From Paratractidigestivibacter sp963630635 (lineage in GTDB: Bacteria; Actinomycetota; Coriobacteriia; Coriobacteriales; Atopobiaceae), in contig CAVGOA010000011.1 in assembly GCA_963630635.1 (NCBI GenBank), positions 1-52,356 on the forward strand: 52,356 nucleotides of DNA. The letters run 5' to 3'. Both the position numbers and the translations under genes were made by a program. Shown here in pieces: positions 1 to 8,979 of the stretch. Within the stretch, counting starts at the first letter, position 1. The number at the start of each line of letters is the position of its first letter. The notes beneath the pieces were generated by a model. That model saw only the letters and a list, made by a program, of their open reading frames with translations. It was not told the DNA's origin and did no database searches.

Positions 1-46
1 GCGATTTTGTAGCAAGAGGCTAAACGAAGAGAGGGGAGAAGCCCGT

Positions 47-517
47 CTACTCGGCCAAGATCTTGAAGCAGATCTTCTTAAGCGGCCCCACCTCGGCGTC
101 GCCGTGGACGAGGTTGGGCATGTGGGGCTCGCCGGTCATGAAGATCGCGAAGCGACCCTTGCCCAGGGTCCCCACCAGTACGTCGTCGTTGCCCTCGGCG
201 GCCTTCCAGAAGCCCTTGTCGCCCTCGACGTCAAACTCGGTCAAAGGCTCAAGGCCGCCGCGCGTGGTAGCGAAGTCCTCGACGCCCTCGAGGTCCATCT
301 GCAGGTCAATGTACTTGCGGTGGGTCTCAAAGCGGGCGTCCTGCGGCAGCTTGGTCTTGGCCTCCATCGTGTTGGCAAAGACCTTCTCGCCGTCGATCAA
401 AGTCTTGCCCAGGGGCAGGTCGGCGGGGTCGTTGTGCGCAAACCAGTCAATCAGGGTGTCGAGGTTCTTGTTAAGGCCGCGGTAGGCCTCGATCCCGCTG
501 AGCGCGTCGTAGATCAT
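47..517 (-). CDS. YhcH/YjgK/YiaL family protein (DUF386)
   Basis: A 156-residue protein, the normal length for this cupin-like family, which is linked to sugar and sialic acid catabolism (the E. coli members are YhcH, YjgK and YiaL). The putative metal-binding signature is visible: an ETHRKYIDLQ stretch near residue 65 and a PHMPNLVH stretch near residue 132. The exact reaction is not established for most members. It starts at ATG 517 on the minus strand, 53 bp behind the GH13 gene, so the two are probably co-transcribed with the glycosidase first. The family call is firm; the substrate is unknown. Confidence 0.88.
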   Translation of the reverse strand: MIYDALSGIEAYRGLNKNLDTLIDWFAHNDPADLPLGKTLIDGEKVFANTMEAKTKLPQDARFETHRKYIDLQMDLEGVEDFATTRGGLEPLTEFDVEGDKGFWKAAEGNDDVLVGTLGKGRFAIFMTGEPHMPNLVHGDAEVGPLKKICFKILAE

Positions 518-570
518 GGCATTCCTTTCGTTGTGATTTTGATGCCGAGAAACACTTTACTCCTGCGAAC

Positions 571-1899
571 TTAGTCGAGCTTCCAGTAATACGCCGAGTA
601 GGGCGCAAGCTCAGCGCCGCCGTCAAACGTCACGGCCGCCCCGGTGAGCAGATCCGTCCCGCTTGCGGCTCCGGCGTCGAAGCCCACGTGCGCGGCCGTG
701 CCCGCGGCGTTTACCGCCACGACCACCCGCTCGCCGTCTACCGCGCGGAGAAACACCAGTTGCTGCGGGGTAACGGCCAGCTGCTCGTAGCTGCCCCAGA
801 CGATCGCCTGGCTCTTTGCCCTCGCCGCTGCCAGGTCGCGAATCCAGCTGGTGAGCTCGTTCCACTCGGGCGCGTCGAGCGCCGGGCGCAGCTCGTGGTC
901 GCCAAATTTCTGCTCACCCTCGATGCCCCACTCGCTGCCGTAGTAGACGCATGGCACGCCCGCCATGCCAAATAACAGGCCGTACAGCGGTCGCAGCTGC
1001 GCCTTGTCGTTCAGCTGCGTGGCGATGCGCGGCACGTCGTGGTTGTCCACAAAGTCCAGCAGGTGCTTGCCGGTGTAGAGGTCCCAGGGGTGCGAGCCGC
1101 TCTGGCGCTCAAGCGCATAGGCCACCTCGTGCATGTTGGCCGAGTTCATCGACGACCAGAGCCCCTTGTAGCACTCGTAGTTGGTCACGGTGTCGCACAG
1201 CTCGTCTCCCATCCAGCGGTTGTAGTCGCCAAACATGGTCTCGCCCAGCAGCAGGAATTTCTCGCCGCGCGCATCGCTTATCTCGTTGGCAATGCGGCGC
1301 AGGTAGCCGATGAATCCGGGCTCCAGGCAGTAGGCCACGTCCAGGCGCAGGCCGTCGATATCAAAGTCGCGCACCCAGCCGCGAATGACGTCTACCAGGT
1401 AATCGTTGAGGTCAAAGCAGCCGTGGTTGAGCTTGACCAGGTAGGGGACGCCTTGCCAGGTGGCGTACGAGAAACCGTCGTTCCACTCGGTGTTGCCGCC
1501 CCAGTCGATTTCGAACCAGCCGGCGTACGGCGACTGTTCGCGCTTCTCGCATACGTCTTTAAAGGCCCAAAAACCGCGCCCCACGTGGTTAAAGACGGCG
1601 TCGAGAAGAACCTTGATTCCGGCCGCATGGCAGGCGGCCACAAGCTCTGACAGGTCTTCATTGGTGCCCAAGCGGCAGTCCACCTTGGTGTAGTCGCTGG
1701 TGTCGTAGCCGTGAGACAGGCTGTCAAAGACGGGGTTCAAGATCAGGCAAGTGACGCCCAGCTTCTTCATGTGATCGACCCAGCCGTCGTCAACCAGCTT
1801 GCGCAGGCGGTGAACCACAACCCCGTCGTTCTCGTAAGGCGCCCCGCAAAGGCCCAAAGGATAGATCTGATAAGCAAAAGAGGGCTCGAACCAACTCAT
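571..1899 (-). CDS. GH13 alpha-amylase family glycosidase
   Basis: A 442-residue cytoplasmic enzyme (no signal peptide) of the alpha-amylase clan, acting on alpha-glucosidic bonds. All four conserved GH13 regions are present: DAVFNH at 100-105, GLRLDVA at 183-189 with nucleophile D187, GET at 219-221 with acid/base E220, and FVDNHD at 283-288 with the transition-state-stabilising D288. The short C-terminal beta domain is also visible. The small size and lack of secretion suggest an intracellular maltodextrin-type hydrolase or transferase; the specificity cannot be read from sequence alone. It heads a two-gene minus-strand unit with the YhcH-like gene. Confidence 0.9.
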   Translation of the reverse strand: MSWFEPSFAYQIYPLGLCGAPYENDGVVVHRLRKLVDDGWVDHMKKLGVTCLILNPVFDSLSHGYDTSDYTKVDCRLGTNEDLSELVAACHAAGIKVLLDAVFNHVGRGFWAFKDVCEKREQSPYAGWFEIDWGGNTEWNDGFSYATWQGVPYLVKLNHGCFDLNDYLVDVIRGWVRDFDIDGLRLDVAYCLEPGFIGYLRRIANEISDARGEKFLLLGETMFGDYNRWMGDELCDTVTNYECYKGLWSSMNSANMHEVAYALERQSGSHPWDLYTGKHLLDFVDNHDVPRIATQLNDKAQLRPLYGLLFGMAGVPCVYYGSEWGIEGEQKFGDHELRPALDAPEWNELTSWIRDLAAARAKSQAIVWGSYEQLAVTPQQLVFLRAVDGERVVVAVNAAGTAAHVGFDAGAASGTDLLTGAAVTFDGGAELAPYSAYYWKLD

Positions 1900-1930
1900 G
1901 GGAAAGTCCTTTCGACGAGAAGACCACCCG

Positions 1931-1936
1931 AGTATA
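1931..1936 (-). promoter_or_regulatory. Candidate -10 box of the GH13 gene
   Basis: On the minus strand the sequence reads TATACT about 32 bp upstream of the GH13 start, inside an alternating TA stretch (1931-1940). No convincing -35 box is seen at 17 bp, so this is a tentative call. Confidence 0.35.
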
Positions 1937-2086
1937 TATAAGTGCGCGCGGACCCCAGCGCCCCTTTCTGTAAGCGGCGTGCACGGCTCGCGGCACGGTG
2001 CGGTAGGACCCGCGCAAAGCGAGCTTAAATGTTCGGTACGTTCGAAATAAACCTTCGCGAAACCCGTTTAATACCGCTCATCCCGC

Positions 2087-2115
2087 TTATCTTTACCGCT
2101 CACCTGTTTTATACT
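2087..2115 (+). promoter_or_regulatory. Candidate promoter of the lactate dehydrogenase gene
   Basis: TATACT at 2110-2115 matches the -10 consensus. A poor -35 candidate (TTATCT, 2087-2092) sits 17 bp upstream. Just before it, 2041-2061 contains TTCGAA and TTCGCGAA, two small palindromes that might be an operator; this is speculative. Confidence 0.4.
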
Positions 2116-2182
2116 GTCTTCCGTCAGAGGTTAGGCGTTTGAAAAGGCACGCCAAAAAGTATGACTGCGAAGGGACAGCGCA

Positions 2183-3184
2183 ATGAAGATTCTGTTTTAC
2201 GGTACCGCGAGCTACGACCGAGATTCCTTTACTCAGGAGCTCAAGAGCTATCCGGAAATCAAGATCGACTTCATTGAGTCCAACCTCACGCCCATGACCG
2301 CCGCCCTGGCCCGCGGCTACGACGCAGTCTGCGCCTTTGTCAACGCCGACGCTGGCGCCATGACCCTCGAGATCCTGGCCGGCTTTGGCGTCAAGCTCGT
2401 CCTTATGCGCTGCGCCGGTTTCGACGCCGTGAACGTGCCTGTTGCCCAGGACCTGGGCCTCAAGGTCACCCGCGTTCCCGCTTACTCTCCCGAGGCCATC
2501 GCCGAGCACGCCATGGGCCTGGCCCTTTGCGCCAACCGCCGCATCCACAAGGGCTATAACCGCGTTCGTGACAACGACTTCAACCTCGAGGGCCTTGTTG
2601 GCGAGACGCTCTATGGCAAGACCGCCGGCATCATCGGCACCGGCCGCATCGGTGCTGCCCTCTGCCGCATCTGCAAGGGCTTTGGCATGACCGTCCTGGG
2701 TTCTGACCTGTATCCCAACCAGAAGCTCGTGGACGACGGCGTGGTTGACGAGTACGTCGATTACGACGAGCTTTACCGTCGCAGCGACCTTATCTCGCTG
2801 CACGCCTTCCTCAACGAGGAGAGCCGCCACATGATCTGCGACGAGTCCATCGCCAAGATGAAGGACGGCGTCATCTTCGTCAACACCGGTCGCGGCGGCC
2901 TTGTGGACACCCAGGCCCTTATCCGCGGCATCCTCTCTGGCAAGATCGGTGCTGCCGGTCTTGACGTCTACGACGAGGAAGGCCCCAACGTCTACCAGGA
3001 CCGCGCCGGCGAGATCATCGACTCCGTCACTTCTCGCCTGTGCTCGTTCCCCAACGTTGTCATGACGTCTCACCAGGCATTCTTTACCAAGGAGGCCCTG
3101 GGCGAGATTGCCCGCGTCACCCTGGACAACGCCCAGGCTTACGCCAACGGCACTGATTTCGTTGACCGCTCCGTAGTTTGTTAA
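2183..3184 (+). CDS. ldhA: D-lactate dehydrogenase-like 2-hydroxyacid dehydrogenase
   Basis: A 333-residue NAD-dependent dehydrogenase of the D-isomer 2-hydroxyacid family, probably reducing pyruvate to D-lactate to regenerate NAD+. The Rossmann motif GTGRIGAA is followed by an acidic residue in SDLY. The catalytic Arg (NTGRGGLVD), Glu (YDEEGPNVYQD) and His (TSHQAFFT) are all present in the order and spacing of LdhA. Length is normal. The start is ATG 2183 with an AAGGGA ribosome site 7 bp upstream. It directly precedes pyruvate kinase, which makes its presumed substrate. A different 2-hydroxyacid substrate is possible. Confidence 0.85.
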   Translation: MKILFYGTASYDRDSFTQELKSYPEIKIDFIESNLTPMTAALARGYDAVCAFVNADAGAMTLEILAGFGVKLVLMRCAGFDAVNVPVAQDLGLKVTRVPAYSPEAIAEHAMGLALCANRRIHKGYNRVRDNDFNLEGLVGETLYGKTAGIIGTGRIGAALCRICKGFGMTVLGSDLYPNQKLVDDGVVDEYVDYDELYRRSDLISLHAFLNEESRHMICDESIAKMKDGVIFVNTGRGGLVDTQALIRGILSGKIGAAGLDVYDEEGPNVYQDRAGEIIDSVTSRLCSFPNVVMTSHQAFFTKEALGEIARVTLDNAQAYANGTDFVDRSVVC

Positions 3185-3189
3185 TAAGG

Positions 3190-3217
3190 CGCCCCGGCCT
3201 CAATGACCGGGGCGTTT
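3190..3217 (+). terminator. Hairpin between ldhA and pyk
   Basis: An 8-bp perfect stem, CGCCCCGG (3190-3197) with CCGGGGCG (3207-3214), has a 9-nt loop and is followed by TTT. It lies 5 bp after the ldhA stop and 30 bp before the pyk start, so it could be a partial terminator or a processing or attenuation element between the two genes. Confidence 0.65.
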
Positions 3218-3244
3218 ACCGATACCGATAGAAAGAGGTTATTG

Positions 3245-4699
3245 ATGGCATTCAGCAAGAAGACAAAGATTGTGTGCACCATGGGTCCTGCCACCGAGGA
3301 TGAGGAGGTCCTGCGCCAGCTTATCTTGCACGGAATGAACGTCGCCCGCTTCAACTTCTCCCACGGTTCCCACGAGTACCACCGTTCTATGATCGAGAAG
3401 GTCCGCTCCATCTCTCGTGAGCTGTCCATCCCCGTGGCCATCCTTCTTGACACCAAGGGCCCCGAGGTCCGCACCGGCCTTCTGGTCGACGGCGAGAAGG
3501 TCACCGTCAACACCGGCGACAACATCATCGTGACTGCCCAGCCCACCTCCGAGGACTTCCACGGTACCGCCGAGCACATCTCGCTTGACTACCTTGACCT
3601 GCCCTCCGAGGTCACCAAGGGCTCTGTCATCTTGATCGACGACGGTCTGGTTGGCCTTGAGGTCGACCACGTCGAGGGCCAGGACATGCACTGCGTCGTC
3701 ACCAACGGCGGCCAGATCGGCGAGCGCAAGGGCGTGAACATCCCCAACGTCAACATTGGCCTGCCTTCCGTCACCGCCCAGGACCGCGCCGACATCATGT
3801 TCGGTTGCGAGCTTGGCATCGACGCCATCGCCGCTTCCTTCATCCGCGACGCTGCCGCCGTCGAGGGCATCCGTCAGATCTGCACCGAGATGGGCGCCCC
3901 GCACGTCCAGATCTTCCCCAAGATCGAGAGCGCCCTTGGCGTCGAGAACTTCGACGAGATCCTGCACGTCTCTGACGGCATCATGGTTGCCCGTGGCGAC
4001 CTGGGCGTCGAGGTTCCTGCTGCTCAGGTGCCCCACATCCAGAAGACCATCATCCGCAAGTGCGCCGAGCACTACAAGCCGGTCATCACCGCTACCCAGA
4101 TGCTCGACTCCATGCAGCGTAACCCCCGCCCGACCCGCGCCGAGGTCAACGACGTCGCCAACGCTGTCTACGACGGCACCGACTGCGTGATGCTGTCTGG
4201 CGAGACCGCTGCGGGTAAGTACCCCATCGACGCCGTGCGCACCATGGCCGAGATCTGCAAGGAGACCGAGAAGTACGTCGAGGAGAACAAGAACTACTAC
4301 GACCGTCGCGGCGTGCGCAACGTCAACGGCGCCACCGGCTTCGCTGCCGTCGAGATGGCTGACCGTGTTGAGGCCAAGTGCATCATCGTCCCCACGCACT
4401 CCGGCCGTTCTGCTCGCCTGGTCTCCAAGTTCCGTCCCAAGGTGCCTCTGTACGCCATGTCCCCGTCTGAGGAGAGCATCCGTCGCACCTGCTTCTACTG
4501 GGGCGTCTATGGTTTCCGCACCACCGAGCAGGGCTCTTTGTCCAACACCCTGTACAACGCGCTGACCACCGCCAAGGACAACGGCGTCGTCGAGGCCGGC
4601 GACCTGGTTGTTCTCACCGCCGGTGACCCCCAGACCTCCCCGCGCCAGGGTGACTACACCACCTCCACCAACATGGCCATGATTGCCCAGGTGCAGTAA
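3245..4699 (+). CDS. pyk: Pyruvate kinase
   Basis: A 484-residue glycolytic enzyme making pyruvate and ATP from phosphoenolpyruvate and ADP. Family hallmarks include MNVARFNFSHG near the N-terminus, DTKGPEVRTG, the active-site region PKIESALGVENFDEIL, MVARGDLGVE, and TATQMLDSM with the following RPTRAEVNDVANAVYDGTD stretch. A C-terminal allosteric domain is present. I chose ATG 3245, which has a GAAAGAGG ribosome site; the longer in-frame start at 3203 lies in the loop of the preceding hairpin and is unlikely to be used. A strong terminator follows. Confidence 0.97.
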   Translation: MAFSKKTKIVCTMGPATEDEEVLRQLILHGMNVARFNFSHGSHEYHRSMIEKVRSISRELSIPVAILLDTKGPEVRTGLLVDGEKVTVNTGDNIIVTAQPTSEDFHGTAEHISLDYLDLPSEVTKGSVILIDDGLVGLEVDHVEGQDMHCVVTNGGQIGERKGVNIPNVNIGLPSVTAQDRADIMFGCELGIDAIAASFIRDAAAVEGIRQICTEMGAPHVQIFPKIESALGVENFDEILHVSDGIMVARGDLGVEVPAAQVPHIQKTIIRKCAEHYKPVITATQMLDSMQRNPRPTRAEVNDVANAVYDGTDCVMLSGETAAGKYPIDAVRTMAEICKETEKYVEENKNYYDRRGVRNVNGATGFAAVEMADRVEAKCIIVPTHSGRSARLVSKFRPKVPLYAMSPSEESIRRTCFYWGVYGFRTTEQGSLSNTLYNALTTAKDNGVVEAGDLVVLTAGDPQTSPRQGDYTTSTNMAMIAQVQ

Positions 4700-4732
4700 G
4701 GTTTTCTCGCCAACTTGGCATTTTGCCTGCAC

Positions 4733-4769
4733 AACGCCCGGTTTCCCATTTGGGAGCCGGGCGTTTTTT
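4733..4769 (+). terminator. Rho-independent terminator after pyk
   Basis: The arms AACGCCCGG (4733-4741) and CCGGGCGTT (4757-4765) form a stem. A small inner CCC/GGG pairing lies inside it, and the stem runs directly into a T tract. Confidence 0.93.
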
Positions 4770-4839
4770 GTGCGCGGGCGGGTAGAATCTTGTCCCGTCT
4801 GGTAGACTTAATAAGCTTTATAAGAGCGGTCGCTCTATA

Positions 4840-4930
4840 GGCTTGATGAGCCCTTGCCCTCTCCTGGGAATTATGATCGGGCATCAAGCTGGCGGCCGTG
4901 ACAATTAGATAACCCAGGAGGGGGAATCGT
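4840..4930 (+). promoter_or_regulatory. Structured leader RNA sequestering the ATPase ribosome site
   Basis: A hairpin pairs GCTTGATG (4841-4848) with CATCAAGC (4882-4889), extendable by one G-U pair. Its loop contains 4857-4868 (CCCTCTCCTGGG), which is complementary over 12 positions (one G-U wobble) to 4913-4924 (CCCAGGAGGGGG), the Shine-Dalgarno region of the downstream ATPase. Loop-to-tail pairing of this type would form an H-type pseudoknot that hides the ribosome site, as in translational riboswitches. It matches no class I recognise. The pairing is seen in the sequence; the switching function is inferred. Confidence 0.6.
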
Positions 4931-7612
4931 ATGAAAGAGTACCTGTCTTCATCCGACGCTGTCTTGCGTGAGCAAGGCACCGATGCCGAGGCCGGCCTTG
5001 CCGCCGCTGAAGCCGCATCGCGACTGGAGAAGAACGGCCCCAACAAGCTTAAGGAAGAGGAGAAGACCCCGCTGTGGATTCGCTTCTTCCAGCAGATGGC
5101 CGACCCCATGGTCATTATGCTTATCGCTGCGGCCGCCATCAGCGCCATTACCGGTGCTATCCAGGGCGAGATTGACTTTGCCGATGTCATTATCATCATG
5201 GCCGTCGTCATCATCAACTCGGCGCTGGGCGTCATCCAGGAGGCCAAGAGCGAGGAGGCCCTGGCTGCCCTGCAGGAGATGAGCGCCGCTCAGTCCAAGG
5301 TCATGCGTGACGGCAAACTGGTGAGCCTGCCCAGCTCCGAGCTGGTCGTGGGCGACGTCGTGCTGCTCGAGGCCGGCGACTCGGTGCCTGCCGACTGCCG
5401 CGTGCTTGAGAGCGCCTCGATGAAGATCGAGGAGGCCGCGCTTACCGGCGAGTCTGTGCCTGTCGAGAAGCACGCCGATGCCATTGAGCTGGCCGACGGT
5501 GCCGACGACGTGCCCCTGGGCGACCGCAAGAACATGTGCTACATGGGCTCCACCGTGGTCTACGGCCGCGGTCGCGCCGTTGTGGTGGCAACCGGCATGG
5601 ACACCGAGATGGGCAAGATTGCCGGTGCCCTCTCCGAGGCCAAAGAAGAGCTCACTCCGCTGCAGGTCAAGCTCGACGAGCTGTCCCACGTGCTCACCAA
5701 GATGGTCATCGCGATCTGCGTCGTGATCTTTGTCGTTGATGTTTTGCGCCACGGCTTTGGCAACATGATGGAGGAGCCCACGCTTCTTCTCAACACCTTC
5801 ATGGTGGCCGTCTCGCTGGCCGTCGCCGCCATTCCCGAGGGCCTGGTGGCTGTCGTGACCATCGTGCTTTCACTGGGCGTCACCAAGATGGCCAAGCGCC
5901 AGGCCATTATCCGCAACCTGTCTGCCGTCGAGACCCTGGGCTGCACCCAGGTGATCTGCTCGGATAAGACCGGCACCCTGACCCAGAACAAAATGACCGT
6001 CGTCAAGCATGTCCTGGCCTGCGAAGAGAACAAGCACCTGGCCGGCATGGCCCTGTGCTCCGACGCCAAGTGGGACGCTGAGGCCGGCGAGGCCGTGGGC
6101 GAGCCCACCGAGTGCGCCCTGGTCAACGATGCCGCTAAGGCGGGCATGACCGGCCTTTCGCAGGAGCACCCGCGCGTGGGCGAGGCGCCTTTCGACTCGG
6201 GCCGTAAGATGATGTCTGTTGTGGTCGAGACCCTGGACGGCGAGTTCGAGCAGTACACCAAGGGTGCCCCCGACGTGGTGATTGGCCTGTGCGACACGGT
6301 CTTTGACGGCGAGAAGGTTGTCCCCATGACCGACGCCCGCCGCGAGGAACTTCTCGCCGAGAACAAGGCCATGGCCGACCAGGCCCTGCGCGTTCTGGCC
6401 TTGGCCAGCCGTCACTACACGAGCAAGCCCACCGACTTTAGCGCCGAGGCCCTTGAGCAGAGCCTTACCTTCTGCGGCCTTTCTGGCATGATCGACCCCG
6501 AGCGCCCCGAGGTGGCCCCGGCCATCCAGGAGGCCCACGATGCCGGCATCCGCACCGTCATGATCACCGGTGACCACATCGACACCGCCGTGGCCATCGC
6601 CAAGAACCTGGGCATTGTCGAGAGCCGCGACCAGGCTATCACCGGCGCCGAGCTTGATCGCATGAGCGACGAGGAGCTTGACGCCCACATCGAGGACTAC
6701 GGTGTCTACGCCCGCGTCCAGCCCGAGCACAAGACCCGCATCGTTGAGGCTTGGAAGAGCCGCGACATGATCGTTGCCATGACCGGCGACGGTGTGAACG
6801 ACGCACCCTCCATCAAGCGTGCCAACATTGGCGTGGGCATGGGCATCACCGGTACCGACGTCACCAAGAACGTGGCCGACATGGTCTTGGCCGACGACAA
6901 CTTTGCGACCATCATCTCGGCCTGCGAAGAGGGTCGTCGCATCTACGACAACATCCGCAAGGTTATCCAGTTCCTGCTTTCGGCCAACCTGGCCGAGGTC
7001 TTCTCGGTCTTCATCGCCACGCTGGTGGGCTTCACCTTGTTCCAGCCCGTGCAGCTGCTGTGGGTCAACCTGGTGACCGACTGCTTCCCGGCGCTGGCGC
7101 TTGGTCTTGAGGAGGCCGAGGGCGACATCATGAGCCGCAAGCCGCGCAACGCCAGCGATGGTGTCTTTGCCGGTCACATGGGCCTTGACTGCATCGTGCA
7201 GGGACTCTTTATCACCGCCCTGGTCCTGGCCAGCTTCTTCCTTGGCGTCTACCTTGACATGGGCTACATCAACATCGCCGACATGCTTGCGGGTGCGGCC
7301 GATGAAGAGGGCGTTATGATGGCGTTCATCACCCTGAACATGGTCGAGATCTTCCACTGCTTCAACATGCGCAGCCGTCGTGCGTCTTTGTTCACCATGA
7401 AGAAGCAGAACGTCTGGCTGTGGGGCGCCGCCGCCCTGGCCCTGGTGCTGACCTTGATCGTTGTCGAGATCGAGCCGTTGGCCATGATGTTCTTTGGCGT
7501 GCCTGGCCTGGAGCTTAACGGCATGCTGAGCGCCCTGGGTATCGCCTTCCTGATCATCCCGATGACCGAGATTTACAAGGCCATCATGCGCGGCGTCGAG
7601 AAGGACGCGTAG
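4931..7612 (+). CDS. P2A-type calcium-translocating P-type ATPase
   Basis: An 893-residue membrane pump. The N-terminal cation-ATPase domain is followed by paired membrane segments and an actuator domain with TGESVPV. The membrane ion site AAIPEGLVAV contains E303, the phosphorylation motif DKTGTLT has D345, and the hinge is MTGDGVNDAP (GDGVND 619-624). M6 carries NLVTDCFPALALG, whose N, T and D match Ca2+ ligands of SERCA-type pumps. It probably exports Ca2+, with Mn2+ an alternative. The start at 4931 follows a very strong AGGAGGGGG site that is itself base-paired in the leader. It is flanked by terminators, so it is a single-gene unit. Confidence 0.93.
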   Translation: MKEYLSSSDAVLREQGTDAEAGLAAAEAASRLEKNGPNKLKEEEKTPLWIRFFQQMADPMVIMLIAAAAISAITGAIQGEIDFADVIIIMAVVIINSALGVIQEAKSEEALAALQEMSAAQSKVMRDGKLVSLPSSELVVGDVVLLEAGDSVPADCRVLESASMKIEEAALTGESVPVEKHADAIELADGADDVPLGDRKNMCYMGSTVVYGRGRAVVVATGMDTEMGKIAGALSEAKEELTPLQVKLDELSHVLTKMVIAICVVIFVVDVLRHGFGNMMEEPTLLLNTFMVAVSLAVAAIPEGLVAVVTIVLSLGVTKMAKRQAIIRNLSAVETLGCTQVICSDKTGTLTQNKMTVVKHVLACEENKHLAGMALCSDAKWDAEAGEAVGEPTECALVNDAAKAGMTGLSQEHPRVGEAPFDSGRKMMSVVVETLDGEFEQYTKGAPDVVIGLCDTVFDGEKVVPMTDARREELLAENKAMADQALRVLALASRHYTSKPTDFSAEALEQSLTFCGLSGMIDPERPEVAPAIQEAHDAGIRTVMITGDHIDTAVAIAKNLGIVESRDQAITGAELDRMSDEELDAHIEDYGVYARVQPEHKTRIVEAWKSRDMIVAMTGDGVNDAPSIKRANIGVGMGITGTDVTKNVADMVLADDNFATIISACEEGRRIYDNIRKVIQFLLSANLAEVFSVFIATLVGFTLFQPVQLLWVNLVTDCFPALALGLEEAEGDIMSRKPRNASDGVFAGHMGLDCIVQGLFITALVLASFFLGVYLDMGYINIADMLAGAADEEGVMMAFITLNMVEIFHCFNMRSRRASLFTMKKQNVWLWGAAALALVLTLIVVEIEPLAMMFFGVPGLELNGMLSALGIAFLIIPMTEIYKAIMRGVEKDA

Positions 7613-7641
7613 CGCGTTAGTTGAATAGCGCTTGGGATTTT

Positions 7642-7678
7642 GCCCCGCGTTTCTCGGTTGAGAGGCGCGGGGCTTTTT
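7642..7678 (+). terminator. Rho-independent terminator after the Ca2+ ATPase
   Basis: An 8-bp stem, GCCCCGCG (7642-7649) with CGCGGGGC (7666-7673), is followed by five T. Confidence 0.93.
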
Positions 7679-7752
7679 GGTGGCGCGCCGTTTGACAGGG
7701 GCGGCGGGGTTTTGTAAACCTAAACGCATATGTGCCGTGATAGGGGGAAACG

Positions 7753-8955
7753 TTGGCTAAACGCGCATCTAAAAAGGGGCGTAAGCGTAGTGCGGAGAAG
7801 GACGCGACGGGCAGGGGGGCGGCCGAGCTGCTGCCGCAGTTGTCGTCGCTGACGGACCTGCCGACGTTTGACGAGCTTGCCGCGAGCGAGGCTCAGGTGG
7901 CGGCCTATGGCGCCGCGGTCGAGCGCGCCTGCGCGGTCGCGGGTGCCGATGTCTCGAGCGAGCTTGAGATGGGCTGCGTCGTTAGGCTGGACCGCGGGTT
8001 TCCGGCGATTCTGTGCGCCGACGGCGTCTTTCGCGCGGAGTTTGCGACCCGTCTGACCAAGGGCGGCCTGTCTCGGCAAGAGAACTCGCGCGTGGCGGTT
8101 GGCGACTGGGTGTGCGCCCGCAGGCCCAGCGGCCACGACATGGGGCTTATTGAAGAGATCTTGCCCAGGGAAAGCGATATTGCCCGCTGGAAGGGCAAGG
8201 CGCGCGGAGAAAAGCAGACGCTTGCGGCCAACGTCGACACCGTGCTTGTGGTGCAGCAGCTGGGCGAGCGTGAGGTCTCGTGCGAGCGCATTGCGCGCTC
8301 GGCTGTGATCGCGCGCGACTGCGGGGCCGAGGTGGCGGTTGTCCTTACCAAGGCCGACCGCGCGGGTGACGACGTTTTGCGCCGCGACGTGGCGGCGGTT
8401 CGCGAGATCTTGGGCGAGGATGGCCCGCTGGCGCTGACGTCCAGCGCGGCCGCGGGTGAGGAGGAAGCCCGGATTCGCCGGCTTGCGGGCGAGATGGGCG
8501 TCGCATGGGGCCTTGAGGCCGTGCGGGCGCTGGTGCCCAAGGGGCAGGTGGCCATCGTGCTGGGAGAGTCGGGCGCGGGAAAGTCCACGCTGCTCAATGC
8601 TCTTCTCGGCAAGGAAGCCCTGGAAACCGGGGCTGTTCGCGAGGCCGACGACATGGGGCGCCACACCACGGTGGCCCGGCGCATGGTGTCCATCCCGGGT
8701 GCCGGCGTGATCGTTGACGAGCCGGGGCTGCGCAGCCTGCCCATCGTGGGGCATGAGCGGGGACTGGCCAAGGTCTTTGGGGACATCTCGGAGGCCGCGC
8801 GCGAATGCCGGTTTAGGGACTGCACCCATACGCATGAGCCTGGCTGTAGCGTTCAGGCAGCGGGTTTCTCGGCGGTAAGATTGGATGCATACCTTGCTTT
8901 AGCTGCAGAAATGCGAGAGAGTGCGGCGAGTTTGGACCCGGACGTGGTCATCTAA
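7753..8955 (+). CDS. rsgA: Ribosome small subunit-dependent GTPase RsgA
   Basis: A 400-residue circularly permuted GTPase that acts in late 30S subunit maturation. The G motifs appear in the permuted order expected: TKAD (199-202), then the P-loop GESGAGKST (271-279), then DEPG (322-325). An N-terminal OB-fold region and a C-terminal zinc-binding segment (C-x4-C-x-H-x5-C around CRFRDCTHTHEPGC) are present. It starts at TTG 7753 behind AGGGGG (7742-7747). The charged N-terminal tail (KRASKKGRKRS) is longer than in many homologues. It has its own terminator. Confidence 0.95.
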   Translation: MAKRASKKGRKRSAEKDATGRGAAELLPQLSSLTDLPTFDELAASEAQVAAYGAAVERACAVAGADVSSELEMGCVVRLDRGFPAILCADGVFRAEFATRLTKGGLSRQENSRVAVGDWVCARRPSGHDMGLIEEILPRESDIARWKGKARGEKQTLAANVDTVLVVQQLGEREVSCERIARSAVIARDCGAEVAVVLTKADRAGDDVLRRDVAAVREILGEDGPLALTSSAAAGEEEARIRRLAGEMGVAWGLEAVRALVPKGQVAIVLGESGAGKSTLLNALLGKEALETGAVREADDMGRHTTVARRMVSIPGAGVIVDEPGLRSLPIVGHERGLAKVFGDISEAARECRFRDCTHTHEPGCSVQAAGFSAVRLDAYLALAAEMRESAASLDPDVVI

Positions 8956-8979
8956 CGCGGGGCAAATATGAAGGAATTG

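Noticed and set aside
3239..4732. Minus-strand open frame of 497 residues opposite pyruvate kinase
   Set aside because: Antisense artefact of codon bias; pyruvate kinase is unambiguous on the plus strand.
4840..4930. Known metal riboswitch classes (yybP-ykoY, M-box, NiCo)
   Set aside because: The conserved words of these classes, as I recall them, are not present. The leader is therefore reported as an unassigned structure.
5870..7729. Minus-strand open frame of 619 residues opposite the ATPase
   Set aside because: Antisense artefact; no start signal, and it crosses the terminator at 7642-7678.
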